64,000 nucleotides of DNA from Mesotaenium endlicherianum (GCA_009602735.1 WELA01009360.1:889480-953479), one strand, 5' to 3'; counted from the stretch's first letter, positions 21,212-32,830 are shown. A program made the numbers and translations. Notes: generated by a model not told the origin, from the letters alone.

Positions 21212-21931
21212 TGAAATGAATCGTCTTACCAAATAGACGATTATCAATTAATAAAGATCTTTATATCAGCAAGTAATCTTTATGGTATTTTTCGTTAACT
21301 GGTTAAACGGCAAAGGACAACACACTAGCAGTGAATAATACTCTTAAGTCAAATGCGAGTAAACTAGCATCAATAATGCAATTAGTAAGCTCATACATAA
21401 GCAAGGTTAGAAGACAGTTCGTATCGATGGCTTCTCGCCTTGGATTCAGATCGCTCTCAGTAAGCTGTACAAAAGAGTTGGCCTCGTTTCCGAATGCCGA
21501 ACTCGAGAGTAATGCCTAGCATATGTACATGGAATGAGTTTACTGTTCAACGGTCAGTGCGATGGCACCGCCTAACCGGGAGTTAACCACGTTGGTAGGA
21601 CCTCGGTTAACCAAATCCACCGCCATCTCCCATCATCCCGAATCGCCATCCATCATAGGGATGTCATCTGGCCATTCATCTAGCATACCATACTTAGATG
21701 CATATCGAGGCAGTTCGCTGCTACCGAATACGGAAGTCAGCTGGCTGTCAAAGAATGTGTCAGCAAGCTGACTTAAGTTGACTTCAGCCTGCTGCTTTCG
21801 GCCGAGTCATTGAACTGATATTAAATATAAAGTCCAGCAGACTGATTATAAACTAGAGTTCAGCAGGTTGAACTTAATTAACTATTATATTTAAATAAAC
21901 ATTATATCAACTAATATACTAATTCATTACA
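21212..21931 (-). repeat. 3' LTR of element C
   Basis: 720 bp with family-1 ends, followed inward by the complement of AAGTTGGAGGGAT and the TGTTGTCG hairpin. Confidence 0.92.
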
Positions 21932-21972
21932 ATCCCTCCAACTTATCATGTTGTCGCCTCGACAACACTAAC
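21932..21972 (-). promoter_or_regulatory. Polypurine tract and hairpin of element C
   Basis: The minus strand has TGTTGTCG-AGG-CGACAACA followed by AAGTTGGAGGGAT up to the LTR. The arrangement is the same as in A, T1 and relic G. Confidence 0.7.
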
Positions 21973-22016
21973 ACTAATAACAGCATGCTGTCCCTTCCGT
22001 CCCCATCCTACTGCCA

Positions 22017-23678
22017 TTAGGAGGGAGACGTCCCTAAGGCTCTATACTCAGGGGAGCCAGACCTCCTCCTGTCTTGGGGTCTTCTGAAGCCTGTCAGAGA
22101 GGGAGGTTCCGTGTAAGGACCCCGCGGAGAACGCAGTAACTGGGCTGTTTCCTCCTGCACAGTCTGGACGGAGGCAGCCTTCTCCTGGGCAGCCCTCAAA
22201 CTGACAGGTACGTATACCGGCATCCCAGAAGGATGTTGCATGACATGAGCCAAGTTTACATGCCCTTTCTGCGAGGGAGATGCTGGCAGGCCTCTGGCTA
22301 TCTCCCGAGCAGCCCTCCTGTCTGCTCTGTCTGACTGGGTCTCCTTGCCTGGAGATGGGGTCCGTCCTCTGGCAGTCCCCAGCCAAGTGATATCCTCCTC
22401 TTCAGCGAGTTGCTGCATGGCCAACCCCGTCTTCTCCCTTATAGGGGATGTGGCAGGCGTCAGGATCACGGCGGGGCTAGTGTCCTCCTCCTCGCCTTCC
22501 TCCTCGTCTTCCTCTGACTCCTCCTCCTCTCCGTCCCCGGGTTCCTCTGAGACTTCTGGGGTCTCTTCTGTCAGCTGCTCCAGCTCTTCCCGAGAAAAAG
22601 AATATCCTACTGACCTTCCCCTTTTGGGTGCTGGTGGGGGCTGCTGAGTCCGGACCGCATAGAGGTCCTTTTCCCCCTGCTTACTTGCCCATTTGGCATA
22701 AGCGTGCTTCCCTTTGGAGAATGACTCTTGGGCCCTGCTTCTGTCCCCCTGCATCTCTTGGCTCATGCAGTCTCTGACTCCATCCAATCTTGGGTCCCAA
22801 GCCGCAATGTGAGGGGGCAATACTATGTTCCCCTTTAGGTCTGTCAGGAAATCCTCATCCGTCGCCCTGTCATTCTGCTGGTCCCTCATGTTGATGGTCA
22901 TCCACCGCCATTCAGTGGGCTTTTGGAAGAAGGCAGCGTCTGTCTTTTTGAGAGTACATGGGTACCAGTGCCCTGCAAAGTCCAGCTGACTGGTTTCCCT
23001 GGCCACGAATTTCCAGCTCCTCCTCTCCACCTCGTTGTACATGGCCTTGAACCTGTTATGGGGTGTTGAGTCCTTGAAGCTGTCCGCGTCCATGGGGATC
23101 ATCCTGATGACCCTATCTGCCCCCCAGATACCAGGAATCGAGACAGCTCCTGCTTTGTTCACCTGGACCATTGCCTTGGCCTCTCCGATTGTATATCCTA
23201 CCATCTTGGCGTAATCGTGGTAGAGGAGGAGCCCTGTGCTGACCTCTATATACTTGTCAAAGTTTTCGGATGTCTCCCCTTCCCTCTGGAGGATTTCCTT
23301 CTGCGACTCACTGCGACTTCTCTGGGCATACTTGAAGGCCTCCTCCAGTAGATCAAAGCCCTTGCCCAGCACTGTGTAGCGGTAGCTGCTGATTCTCCTC
23401 TGTTCTTCTTCTTCAGCCTGCTGCTTCCGCTTCTCCTCAGCTTGCCTCTCCTCCTCTGCTTTCTTGGCCTCCTCTGCAGCTTTCCTGTCCATTTCTTCCT
23501 GCCTCAGTCTGGCCTGTTCCTCCTCCTCCTTCTTCTTCTGTGCGTCCCGTTGTTGTTGGAGTCGTTGTGATTCCCGAGCGGAGATGGAGGATGATTCGAT
23601 GTCTCCACGGAATTGCAAGTATTCTGCATGTGCCTCTTCCGCCCTTCTCTTCCTCTTGAGTTCCGACTTTTGAGTCAT
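22017..23678 (-). CDS. ORF3 of element C (type 2), unknown function
   Basis: An intact frame of about 553 residues from an ATG at 23676-23678, which follows a GAGCAG intron 3' end by one base. Residues about 1-105 form a Lys/Glu/Gln/Ala-rich coiled coil. The core is shared with type 1: YRYTVLGKGFDLLEEAF, LYHDYAKMVGYT, YNEVERRSWKFVARET, PTEWRWMTI, LPPHIAAWDPRLDG, SFSKGKHAYAKWA. An acidic Glu/Asp run near residues 400-425 and a C-terminal part with MPVYVPV and Arg/Ser-rich end follow. Overall identity to type 1 is roughly half by eye, with core landmarks in the same order. No known domain is recognised. The position is that of env in retroviruses, but I see no signal peptide or membrane anchor. 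The basic, coiled, acidic layout suggests a structural or nucleic-acid-associated protein; that is inference. Confidence 0.8.
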   Translation of the reverse strand: MTQKSELKRKRRAEEAHAEYLQFRGDIESSSISARESQRLQQQRDAQKKKEEEEQARLRQEEMDRKAAEEAKKAEEERQAEEKRKQQAEEEEQRRISSYRYTVLGKGFDLLEEAFKYAQRSRSESQKEILQREGETSENFDKYIEVSTGLLLYHDYAKMVGYTIGEAKAMVQVNKAGAVSIPGIWGADRVIRMIPMDADSFKDSTPHNRFKAMYNEVERRSWKFVARETSQLDFAGHWYPCTLKKTDAAFFQKPTEWRWMTINMRDQQNDRATDEDFLTDLKGNIVLPPHIAAWDPRLDGVRDCMSQEMQGDRSRAQESFSKGKHAYAKWASKQGEKDLYAVRTQQPPPAPKRGRSVGYSFSREELEQLTEETPEVSEEPGDGEEEESEEDEEEGEEEDTSPAVILTPATSPIREKTGLAMQQLAEEEDITWLGTARGRTPSPGKETQSDRADRRAAREIARGLPASPSQKGHVNLAHVMQHPSGMPVYVPVSLRAAQEKAASVQTVQEETAQLLRSPRGPYTEPPSLTGFRRPQDRRRSGSPEYRALGTSPS

Positions 23679-23679
23679 C

Positions 23680-23787
23680 CTGCTCAATCATAAACACAAT
23701 GCAATTAGTGAAGTCATGATATTTTGCCGCTACTGAGTGCCCTTGATGAAGAGGGACGCAATCGGGAGAGTTCCTAGTGTGGAATAC
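23680..23787 (-). promoter_or_regulatory. Candidate short intron directly before ORF3 of element C
   Basis: On the minus strand CAG|GTATTC is followed 108 nt later by a CACTAAT branch-like motif, a T-rich run and GAGCAG, then G-ATG of ORF3. Element E has the same layout, and A, T1 and T2 have an unrelated-looking 103-nt version in the same place. Confidence 0.55.
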
Positions 23788-24002
23788 CTGGTGTGAGTGA
23801 ATATAAGGAAAAATTGAGTTGGAGAGCGAGTGAGTGTGAGCGCAGGTTGAGTGTGTAATATGGTGATCAGAGAAGACCACTCCCTCCAACTTAAATTTAA
23901 AGGTGGGCTGCCTGTCACAACTGTCACTAACTGTCACATCCCCCTCCAACTTATATGGAGACAGGACCTCCTGTCACCTTCCCATGTCTACGGAAGGGAC
24001 AG

Positions 24003-27000
24003 TTAGGGCGGTGCCCCAGCCGCCCGAAGGTGGAACCGTTTCAACGCCCCTTTGGCATTGGTCAGCTGGTCTTTAAATTCCCAAGTGTCCCCAGAGGCAT
24101 CGTAACCCTTCCATCGGATGAGGTACTTCATGACATATTTAGACGATCGACGGACCGAGCGAGCGTCTAAAATCTCATCGACCTCATATTCCTCAGGATC
24201 GCCGTCCCAGACAGCGGGGACAGGTCCCGGTTGGACAGGTAACCGACCTGTGAACAGTGTATCACCTTTGATGTATGGTTCCAGGAAGGAGACATTAAAG
24301 ACCGGGTGACCCTTGTATTCAGCTGACATGTTCAATTTGTAAGCATTCTGACCGATACGACGTTCCACCGAATATGGACCGACCCAGACAGGGCCAATCT
24401 TTTTCTTGACCACACCAGGGAGGTACAGGTGCTGAGAATGCAGTTTGACTAAATCGCCCTTGGAAAATGTCAGTTCCCGACGTTGTTGATTAGCGTATTT
24501 TTGTTGGATTCTTGGGCCTTGTGCAGGTTTCGTTGGACTTCTGACAGGGTGTCAGCAAACTCCTGAGTTAACTGGAGGGAGATCGGGTTGTCAATCCCTT
24601 CAGGGTCAGTCAAAGACTCCCCCAGTACATCTAAAGGAGACTTGGGGACTCTACCCAGGCTGAGTTCAAAAGGAGTCTTGCCCGTTGACGCGTGCACCGC
24701 ACAATCGACCGCAAATTGGAATTGAGGTAACAGGTCATCCCAATTATCTTGTTTTTGGTTAATATATGCTCTCAGCACCTCCTGCAGAACTCGGTTAGTT
24801 TGTTCAGTCTGCCCATCAATCTGAGGGTGATTAGCTGTGCTGAGCAGCTGTTTGACTCCCATTAACCCCATTAAAGCTCTCCAGAACTTAGAGGTGAATT
24901 TTGAGTCTCTGTCTGACATGATATTAGAGGGGAGCCCATGTTGGCATACTACATGGTTGTAGAACTGTCTCGCTGTTTGGAGTGCAGTCACTTTGACAGT
25001 TGTGGGGATAAACATGACCATTTTTGTCAGTTTATCCACGACAACCACTATTGAATCATGCCCATTGGCAGTTCTTGGTAGTGAGACCACCCTGTCCATG
25101 GATATAGTTTCCCAGCGTCCCGCTGGGATGGGCAGCGGTTGCAGGAGACCTCCGGGTGGTGTGTGCCGAGACTTATTTCTCTGACACTGGTCACAGGACT
25201 TGACATATTTCAAGACCTCCCGGGGTAACCCCTCCCAATGATAATGTTTTGCCAGTTTGCCAACAGTTTTGGCCTGCCCCAAATGTCCACCCAGGAGACT
25301 GTCATGAGCTTGACTCAGTAAGAGAGACCTTATTTCCAAATTATCAGGAATGACCAGCTTCAGCCTGCCTGAAGTGGTTTCAGTCACCCAGACCCCTCCC
25401 TTAAGCTTATACCCGAGTGAAGTAGCACGACACATACCAGTAGTTGGGCTGGGCTCAAATGTTGGGTCAGAAAGGTAGGCTTTCCTAAGTTGTTCAAGGA
25501 AGGACTTTTTCACCTTTAGTGAAGTGAGTGCACACAGTACTTTATCTATAGCATGCTGACTATAGTTCCTATCTTGCAAGTCAGGTCTTCTAGAGAGTGC
25601 ATCAGCAGGATTCAACTTCCCTGGTTTGTAGTCGATCTGGACTTGGAACTGCTCCAACATCTGGCTCCAGGGGTTCTCCCTCCTCGACAGCTTGGACTTC
25701 TTCTGAAAGTGGGTCAGAGCTAGATGATCTGCAATCACCTTAAAAGCTTAACCATGTAAGTATGCTCTCCACTGTTTGAGTACATGAATGATAGCTAGCA
25801 GCTCTTTATCATGCACTGAGTAATTAATCTCCGCTGGATTAAATTTCATAGACTCATATAACACAGGATGCCTCTCCTGCCGTACCTTACCATCCTTTGT
25901 GGTTTTGTCAGCAGGCTGCAACAAAATAGCACCCATGGCAAAGTCAGAGGCATCAGTAACCACCTGCACCGGTTTGCTGGGGTCATACACGGCTAGCACT
26001 GGGGCAGAACAAAGGGCATCTTTAAGGGTCTGGAAGGCAGCCTGCTGCTCTTCCCCCCACACATACCCTATGTCTTTCTTAGTAAGGTCAGTCAGTTCAC
26101 TGGCCTNCACTGGCCTTTGTAGAATAATTCTCAATAAATCTCCTATAGTAGTTAGCCAACCCGACGAAGGATCTAACTTCAAAGACAGATTGTAGTACTG
26201 GCCAGTTACTTATGGTCTGGACTTTCTTAGGATCCACACTGATGCCCTCTTTACTGACAACGTGGCCTAAGAATTCAATACTTTCCTTAAAGAAATCACA
26301 CTTGCTCATTTTAGCATACAAGTGATTTTTCCGCAGAGTAACCAGGACTGTCTTTAAGTGTTCAGTGTGCTGAGCTTCATCTTAGAGAAAATTAAAATAT
26401 CATCCAGGAAAACTTGCACAAACTTATCCAAATAAGGTCTGAAAATGTCATTCATAGCACCCATAAAGGTAGCAGGAGCATTAGTCAGTCCAAATGGCAT
26501 CACGTTGAACTCATAGTGTCCATAACGTGTGCGGAAAGCAGTCTTGTGTTCATCCCCCTCAGCAATTCTGATTTGATGATAACCACTCTTGAGATCTATC
26601 TTACTGAACACCTTAGCACCAGACAGGGTATCAAGCAAGTCCTTGATTCTGGGGTAAAGCATACTTGTTCTTTACTGTAATTCTGTTCAGAGCTCTGTAA
26701 TCCACACACATCCGCATACTGCCATCCTTTTTTTTAACAAAGAGGATGGGTGCGCCGTACGGTGATCTACTGGGAGAAATATAACCATTTTCCTCAAGCT
26801 CTGCAATCTGTGTTTTTAACTCCTCGCTCTCCACATAAGACAAGCCATACGTGCGTTGCCAAGGTGGCTGACTCCCAGGTAATAGATCAATCCTATGATC
26901 TACTTCCCTCTTAGGGGGTAGTCCTGGAGGCATATTAAATACATCAGTGTACTGAGCAACAATTTTTGCAGCAGTAGGGTGCTCCGGAGGGCTTACCTTT

Positions 27001-27814
27001 TTCTCAACCACTTCTTCAGGTTGAGGAGGTACCTCTCTTAGCAGCAGACAGAACATTCTGTCTTCCTTCTGGTTCCAGCTTTTGACGAACTCCATTGCAT
27101 TCAGCAACTTGCATCCTTCTGGAAGCCTCTTCTTTTCCTTCATTTGCCATCCACACAGGACAAGAGGAAGAGCACTGGTGGGTGCCAAGTCAGTCTGCCC
27201 ATGACTGGCTTCTCTCACTTTAACTGTACCTCTGCTCCAACACACTTCAGCTTGATGTCTATTAAGCTAGGACCTGCCTAGCACGAGATCATAAAAGCCA
27301 GTGTTGAGTACCTCAAATGTAAGCGTTTCAGTTAGAACTGCAATGCCAGAACCTAACTGGACCTCAATAGGCTTGGTTATAACTCCTCCCGGGATACTTG
27401 AGGCATCTCCAAGGAATATTTTTCTATTCCCTTGGGTGACAGTAGGCAGCCTTAGCCGCTTAACTAAGTCCTTGTGGATAAAAGTATGTGACGCCCCTCC
27501 GTCAACAAATGCCCTCACCTTCCTACCTGCAATCATGCAATGCAGTAGGATAGGGGGGACTGTCTTTTCCTGACTTTCGCATTGTTCTCCTGACGTAGCA
27601 AAGAAATGTTGGACATCAGGTGGAACAAGAGCATCCAGAGTGTGCACTCTCTGGACGTCTATATTGCTGATGGTCTCCTTTATCTGTTTGTCAGGCATGC
27701 ATAGTGAATCCAGTTCAGCAGGACCCATAATACCTGCTACGAGGGCAGCTAGTGACGACTCACTATCTCTAGCATCCTCACAGTCAGTAGACTGGATTAC
27801 TGACTGTTGCTGTC
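24003..27814 (-). pseudogene. pol: Pol of element C
   Basis: Family-1 Pol with protease ([10 protein letters not shown]), RT (FLDDILIF near 26410), RNase H, integrase and chromodomain ([17 protein letters not shown]). It is broken by a TGG to TAG change near 27250, a one-base insertion near 26655, further frameshifts near 26380, 25748 and 24480, and an assembly N at 26107 flanked by a 9-bp duplication. Some of the apparent damage near the N is therefore an assembly artefact. Pol is entered from gag at the slippery site 27815-27821. Confidence 0.85.
26098..26116. other. Assembly join: single N with duplicated flanks
   Basis: CACTGGCCT stands on both sides of the N at 26107. A real sequence would have one copy, as in T2. 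This is an unmerged overlap of two assembly pieces, not biology. Confidence 0.9.
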
Positions 27815-29275
27815 TTTTAAAGGCTGGTCTTTTCTCTCGACCTTCGGAAGGTGCTTGACTGGACACTGTTCTCTGTAGTGACCCAACAGCTGACAATGGT
27901 AGCAAGTGGATTTTGCTGAGGCTGGTCTCGGCTTAGTCCTACCACCACCTCTTCCATGGTCGCCTCAAGAGAAACCAACTCTACCTCTAGACTGTATGGC
28001 ATTATACTCATACTCATATCCATCACCCTGATTATCCTCAGCCTGGTCTCCTTCTATTGCATTGTAGGAACCGTGGGGCTTTTTGACAATCTTAGACACC
28101 AAAGCATTACTTTAGCGCTTGTGATTGAACTGCTGCTGATCCCAGGCGTCAGCATCCTGGATCAAGTCAGCCAGTTTCTCATACTTTTCCTCAGCAAAAT
28201 GACCAGAGACTTCGGATTTCAAGCCATACCTGAAGTATGCTATCCTATACCGTTCTGGCAAATCTGGCTGCTTCATCATGTTCTCTTGGAACTTTTGAGC
28301 AAACTCAGCAACTGAAGTGGTCTGCTTCAGTGTCAGGGAGATCATCGCATAGATAGCTTTCTCCTGCTGGTTGATGACATCAAACTTCTCATGCAACTTC
28401 TCGACAAACTCTACCCACGTAGGGTCACCGAGTTGCCGAGCCTTACGCTCTCCTTTCCAGTAAAGCCACCAGTCTGCGGCACTGCCTTTCAGTAGCGCAC
28501 CGGTGTGCCTGACCTTCTCGTAATCTTGCAGTTCTGGGTAGTTCTCCAGCCACTGCTCAACATCCGCGAGAAACTTGATCAGGTAATATTTTCTGTTTCC
28601 CTCAGGATCATAGTTTTGGGGAGGTTTTGGCTTGGGCTTAGTAGGCCCTCTGCCACCACCACCTGTAGTTTGAGACCCCAGTTGGTCTCTGTCCCGCAGT
28701 AGAGACATTATGATTCTTTTGTCCTCCTGCTGGGACTGATACATGGTCGCCATTTGCGACTGCATTTGAACGAACAATGCTCCCAAGGTTACACTCTGGG
28801 GTGGTAGATTAGCAAATGCAGCAGCAGCATTGACCTCTACTTGCTGAGTAATGTCCTCAACAGTCCCTCTCGCTCCTGCAGCAGCAATTCTTGCCGCATT
28901 CAGCCGGTCACGTATCTGACCCAGGGGTACATTGAGTTGTACAGCAAGAGGTGGGTTGAGAACATTGGCCCTTGATGCCATAAGTTCCTCGACAGTGCGC
29001 TTGTCAGCTGGCTGTCTTTCCCTCCTTTCTGTATCTTCAGCGGCCTTTGCTAATTGTTCAGCTTCTAGCCTGGCTCTCTCCTCCTCAGCGTGCTGTGCTG
29101 CGACTGCGGCAATAGCAGCTGCCTCATCTGCAGCCTCCCTAGCTGCAGTATCTGCTACTGCTTCAGAATAAGTACGGTTTCCCGCTACATGGCTTTCTGC
29201 CTGGTTTTCGACATTCTCGTTATCCTGGTTCTCCATGTCTCGGGAGTTGCTAGTTTGAGACCTTGTCCTTACCAT
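27797..29275 (-). pseudogene. gag: Gag of element C
   Basis: Starts [10 protein letters not shown] from an ATG after the primer-binding site and keeps the Ala/Glu helix and Gag capsid domain (387 residues open). A TAA at about 28112-28114 replaces the CAG codon that follows HKR in T2. The Gly/Arg box and a damaged zinc knuckle follow in the remainder. The slippery site T TTA AAA is at 27815-27821 (minus). Confidence 0.85.
27815..27821 (-). promoter_or_regulatory. -1 frameshift site of element C (T TTA AAA)
   Basis: Same heptamer, same phase and same distance from the gag stop as in A, T1 and T2. Confidence 0.75.
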
Positions 29276-29296
29276 ACAAAGAAGACTGTGATAACC

Positions 29297-29308
29297 GCTC
29301 CGATACCA
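29297..29308 (-). promoter_or_regulatory. Primer-binding site of element C
   Basis: TGGTATCGGAGC on the minus strand, one base inside the 5' LTR. Confidence 0.85.
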
Positions 29309-29309
29309 C

Positions 29310-30029
29310 TGAAATGAATCGACTTACCAAATAGACGATTAACAATTAATAAAGATCTTTATACCAACAAGTAATCTTTATGGTATTTTCCGTTAACTGG
29401 TTAAACGACAAGGGACAACACACTAGCAGTGAATAATACTTGTAAGTCAAATGCAAGTAAACTAGCATCAATAATGCAATTAGTAAGCTCATACATAAGC
29501 AAGGTTAGAAGACAGTTCGTATCGATGGCTTCTCGCCTTGGATTCAGATCTCTCTCAGTAAGCTATACAAGAGAGGTGGCCTCGATTTCGAATGCCGAAC
29601 TCGAGAGCAATGCCTAGCATATGTACATGGAATGAGTTTACTGTTCAACGGCCAGTGCGATGGCACCGCCTACCCGGGAGTTAACCACGTTGGTAGGACC
29701 TCGGTTAACCAAATCCACCGCCATCTCCCATCATCCCGAATCGCCATCCATCATAGGGATGTCATCTGGCCATTCATCTAGCAAATCACACTTAGATGCA
29801 TATCGAGGCAGTTCGCTGCTACCGAGTACGAAAGTCAGCTGGCTGTCAAAGAATGTGTCAGCAAGCTGACTTAAGTTGACTTCAGCCTGCTGCTTTCGGC
29901 CGAGTCATTAAACTGATATTAAATATAAAGTCCAGCAGACTGATTATAAACTAGAGTTCAGCAGGCTGAACTTAATTAACTATTATATTTAAATGAATAT
30001 TATATCAACTAATAGATTGATTCATTACA
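29310..30029 (-). repeat. 5' LTR of element C
   Basis: 720 bp, same ends as the other family-1 LTRs. Followed outward by the target duplication CACGT (30030-30034). Confidence 0.92.
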
Positions 30030-30359
30030 CACGTCCTCGGGCCCGCGCTGCCAACTGTCCTGCTTTGCTGCTGCCGCCAATGCCAGACGCCTCGTGTTGA
30101 CCACCACCATGTCGCGATCAGTGAGCCCCGCGGGACGTGCATCGTTGTCCATCGTGAAGGCCAAGAAGGCTGCAGCATGCCAGGCCACTGGCTCGTCCTC
30201 GTCGTGTCGAGCCACGATCAGGTTCCTGGAGGAAGGCAGTGGGTTGCGGCTGAAGCCGTCGGCTTCCATGTTGGCCGAGCCTGGGCGGTGGTGCACATCA
30301 AACGTGTACTCTTGCAGGATGAGTGCCCACCGCGCGTACTTGCTTGTGAGGCGCTCCGA
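30030..30359 (-). pseudogene. Element D: end of RNase H and connection to integrase
   Basis: The minus-strand frame reads DVHHRPGSANMEADGFSRNPLP, the usual end of a gypsy RNase H, followed by about 70 residues of linker leading to the integrase. It lies between the solo LTR at 30360-31078 and element C. Confidence 0.85.
30355..30359. repeat. Target site duplication of the solo LTR, left copy
   Basis: TCCGA, repeated at 31079-31083 directly after the LTR. Confidence 0.93.
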
Positions 30360-31078
30360 TGTAAAGAATCAGTATGTTAGTGGATATAATATTCATTTAA
30401 ATATAATAGTAAATTAAGTTCAGCCTACTGAACTTTTTGTAGTATTAAGTCTGCTGGACTTTAGATAGTTATCAGTTTAAGGACTCAGCCGGAAGGAGCA
30501 GGCTGAAGCCAACTTAAGTCAGCTTGCTGACACATTCTTTGACAGCCAGCTGACTTCCGTACTCGGTAGCAGCGAACTACCTCGATACGCATCTAAGTGT
30601 GGTATGCTAGATGAATGGCCAGATGACATCCCTATGATGGATGGCGATTCGGGATGATGGGAGATGGCGGTGGATTTGGTTAACCGAGGTCCTACCAACG
30701 TGGTTAACTCCCGGGTAGGCGGTGCCATCGTACTGGCCGTTGAACCGTAAACTCATTCCCTGTACATATGGTAGGCATTGCTCTCGAGTTTGGCATTCGG
30801 AAACGAGGCCAACTCTCTTGTACAGCTTACTGAGAGACATCTGAATCCAAGGCTGGAAGCCATTGATATGCACTGTCTTCCAACCTTGCTTATGTATGAA
30901 TTTACTGATTGCATTATTGATGCTAGTTTACTTGCATTTGACTTACGAGTATTATTCACTGCTAGTGTGTGGTCCTTTGCTATTAATTCAATTAACAAAA
31001 AACACCATAAAAATTACTTGCTGATTTAAAGATCTTTATTAATTGTTAATCGCCTAATTGGTAAGTCGATTCATTTCA
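30360..31078 (+). repeat. Solo family-1 LTR in RNase H of element D
   Basis: 719 bp in plus orientation with TG...CA ends and a perfect 5-bp TCCGA duplication. No internal region is present, so this is a solo LTR left by recombination between the two LTRs of a former insertion. It interrupts RNase H of D between LMTSD and the downstream HHRPGSAN motif. Confidence 0.93.
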
Positions 31079-32330
31079 TCCGACGTCATGAGCCACTTAA
31101 GCGGCTGATAATCGGTGACGAGATGGAAGTGGGTGCCGTAGAGGTAGTGCTTGAAGTGCACGATAGCCAAGACCGTTGCCAGGCACTCCCCTTCGTAAGA
31201 GCCATAGTTGGCCTCGGCGCGGTTGTTGCTGCGACTGGCGTACGCCACCACGTGCTCGCAGCCGTCGTGCTCTTGCACCAGCACTGCTCCCAACCCTGCC
31301 TGCGACCAGTCGGTGTGGAGGATGAAGGGCTTAGTGTGGTCGGGCCGCCGCAGCACTGGAGCGCTCACCAGGAGCTCCTTGAGCTTGTCGAACGCCGCTT
31401 GCTGCTTCGTCCCCCATGCGTAGGCCACCCCCTTCCGCAGCAAGTCGTTTAGTGGCTTAGCAAGCGCGTTGAAGCCAGGCACAAAGCGGCGGTAGTAATT
31501 GGCAATCCCAAGGAAGGCCCTCAGCTGCAAGATGTTGGTAGGCGGCGGGATGCCTATGATGGCCGAGATCTTGGCCAGCTGCGGTGCCAAGCCACTGGAG
31601 GAGAGGAGATCCACCTCTCGGGTCCCAAAGGTGCACTTCCTGGGATGGCACTTGAGCCCAACGGCCTCCAAGCAGTCCAGGACGGCGGTGATGTGCGCCA
31701 TGTGCTCCTTGAATGTCTCACTGAAGACAAGCACGTCAATGATGTAGCACCAAGGAAAAGATAGCCCTGCCAGCTCCTTATCCATGACCCGCTGGAAGGT
31801 GGCTAGAGCGTTCTTCTGCTTGAAAGACATCACCCTCCACTTGTAGAGGCGCTGTGCCCCCCAGAACGTCGTCTTGTGCTGGTCCTCCTCCGTAATAGGT
31901 GTCTGGTTGAAGCCCTGCCTCAAGTCCAGCAACAAGAACCAAGTTCATGTACCAATGTCATCGAAGATCTCGTCAGGGGTAGGCATAGGATATCTGTCCT
32001 GCTCAGCGACCTCGTTCAGCTTATGATAGTCACCGCACATCCTCTTCTCAGACCGGTTGCCTGAGGCATCCTTCTTTGCCGGCATGATCATGGGGGCCGT
32101 ATAGATAGAGGAGGACTCCCAAATCAGCCGGTTGCCCTCCAGCTTGCCTGTTTGCGCGCTGATCAGGACGTCCTCAAAGTGGGTGTAGCGATAGTGCTTC
32201 CGAAAGATGGGCACGTCAGACGTGAGGCGAAGCCTCATGGGGTCGCCCGTGTAGCGCCCTAAGTCATGCATGCCGCTGGCAAAGCAGGCGCTGCGTCGGG
32301 CATCGAGCATCTTTGTCAGCTGCGCTACCT
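31079..32330 (-). pseudogene. Element D: reverse transcriptase and RNase H
   Basis: One minus-strand frame with a single TGA at about 31945. RT landmarks are SIYTAPMIMPAKKD, CGDYHKLNEVAEQDRYPMPTPDEIFDDIG, LLDLRQGFNQTPI and WCYIIDVLVFSE, where the catalytic box should be Y-x-D-D but reads YIID, so one catalytic Asp is lost. Then FLGIANYYRRFV, RNase H with LHTDWSQAGLGAVL and VTDYQPLKWLM. The sequence is GC-rich compared with families 1 and B. It belongs to a gypsy lineage clearly different from both. Confidence 0.88.
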
Positions 32331-32830
32331 GCTCCGTGATAAGGGTCCCCTCCAGCTTCCAAGTGGGGGCTGCTAGGGGCGCTGCCTGCTCTGCACCTGT
32401 CGCCTCCTGTGTGGCTGCAGAGCTTTGCCCCTCTGCTGGCGTCACCTGTCTGCTGGCAGAGAACGGCTGCCCTGCACTTGCTGCTGCTGGCACCTGTCCT
32501 GCGGTTGCCAGCTGACCTGCAGGTGCTGCCTGTGGGCGTGCAGGAGGAAAAAGAAAGGGGGAACGGTGCAGCTCCCTGGACCGCTGTGCCTCCTTCCTCC
32601 TCCTCCCCCCCCCTAGCGGGCCAGAGTTGGAGCTGGATGCGGGGGGCGCCTGGTACGGGCAACGAAGCGGTGCCTGCGGCGTGGGCCCCTCTCGTTGAGA
32701 TTGCCAGCGGGTGCCTGGCGTAGGGCGGGTGCCGTCGTCGTCAAAGAAGTTGTCGTCTGGCTCGTCCAGGCGGCGGGGTAGCTCAGGATGACGGGCCTCG
32801 GCAAGGGGCGTTAAGGCCTGCGTCAGCAAA
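32331..32830 (-). pseudogene. Element D: Pro/Ala/Ser-rich linker between methyltransferase and RT
   Basis: In frame with both the end of the methyltransferase and RT. It is low-complexity (QAPPASSSNSG, AAASAGQP) with no recognisable fold and probably joins the two enzymatic parts of the polyprotein. Confidence 0.65.

Larger units (their letters stand above)
21212..30029 (-). mobile_element. Element C: full-length family-1 retrotransposon with type-2 ORF3
   Basis: 8818 bp between perfect CACGT duplications. LTRs are 720 bp each (21212-21931 and 29310-30029) and differ at a few percent of positions. It carries gag and pol very similar to A, T1 and T2 but an ORF3 only about half identical to theirs. 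Gag and Pol are broken by several mutations. It splits the region between RNase H and integrase of element D. Confidence 0.93.

Noticed and set aside
21562-21771. A 69-residue ATG-started frame in the LTRs (MAPPTRELTTLVG)
   Set aside because: It overlaps the conserved noncoding LTR block and is explained by that block; it is antisense to the element.
22017-23678. ORF3 as a retroviral-type envelope protein
   Set aside because: The position fits, but neither type shows a signal peptide, transmembrane anchor or cleavage motif; the protein is charged, coiled and acidic.
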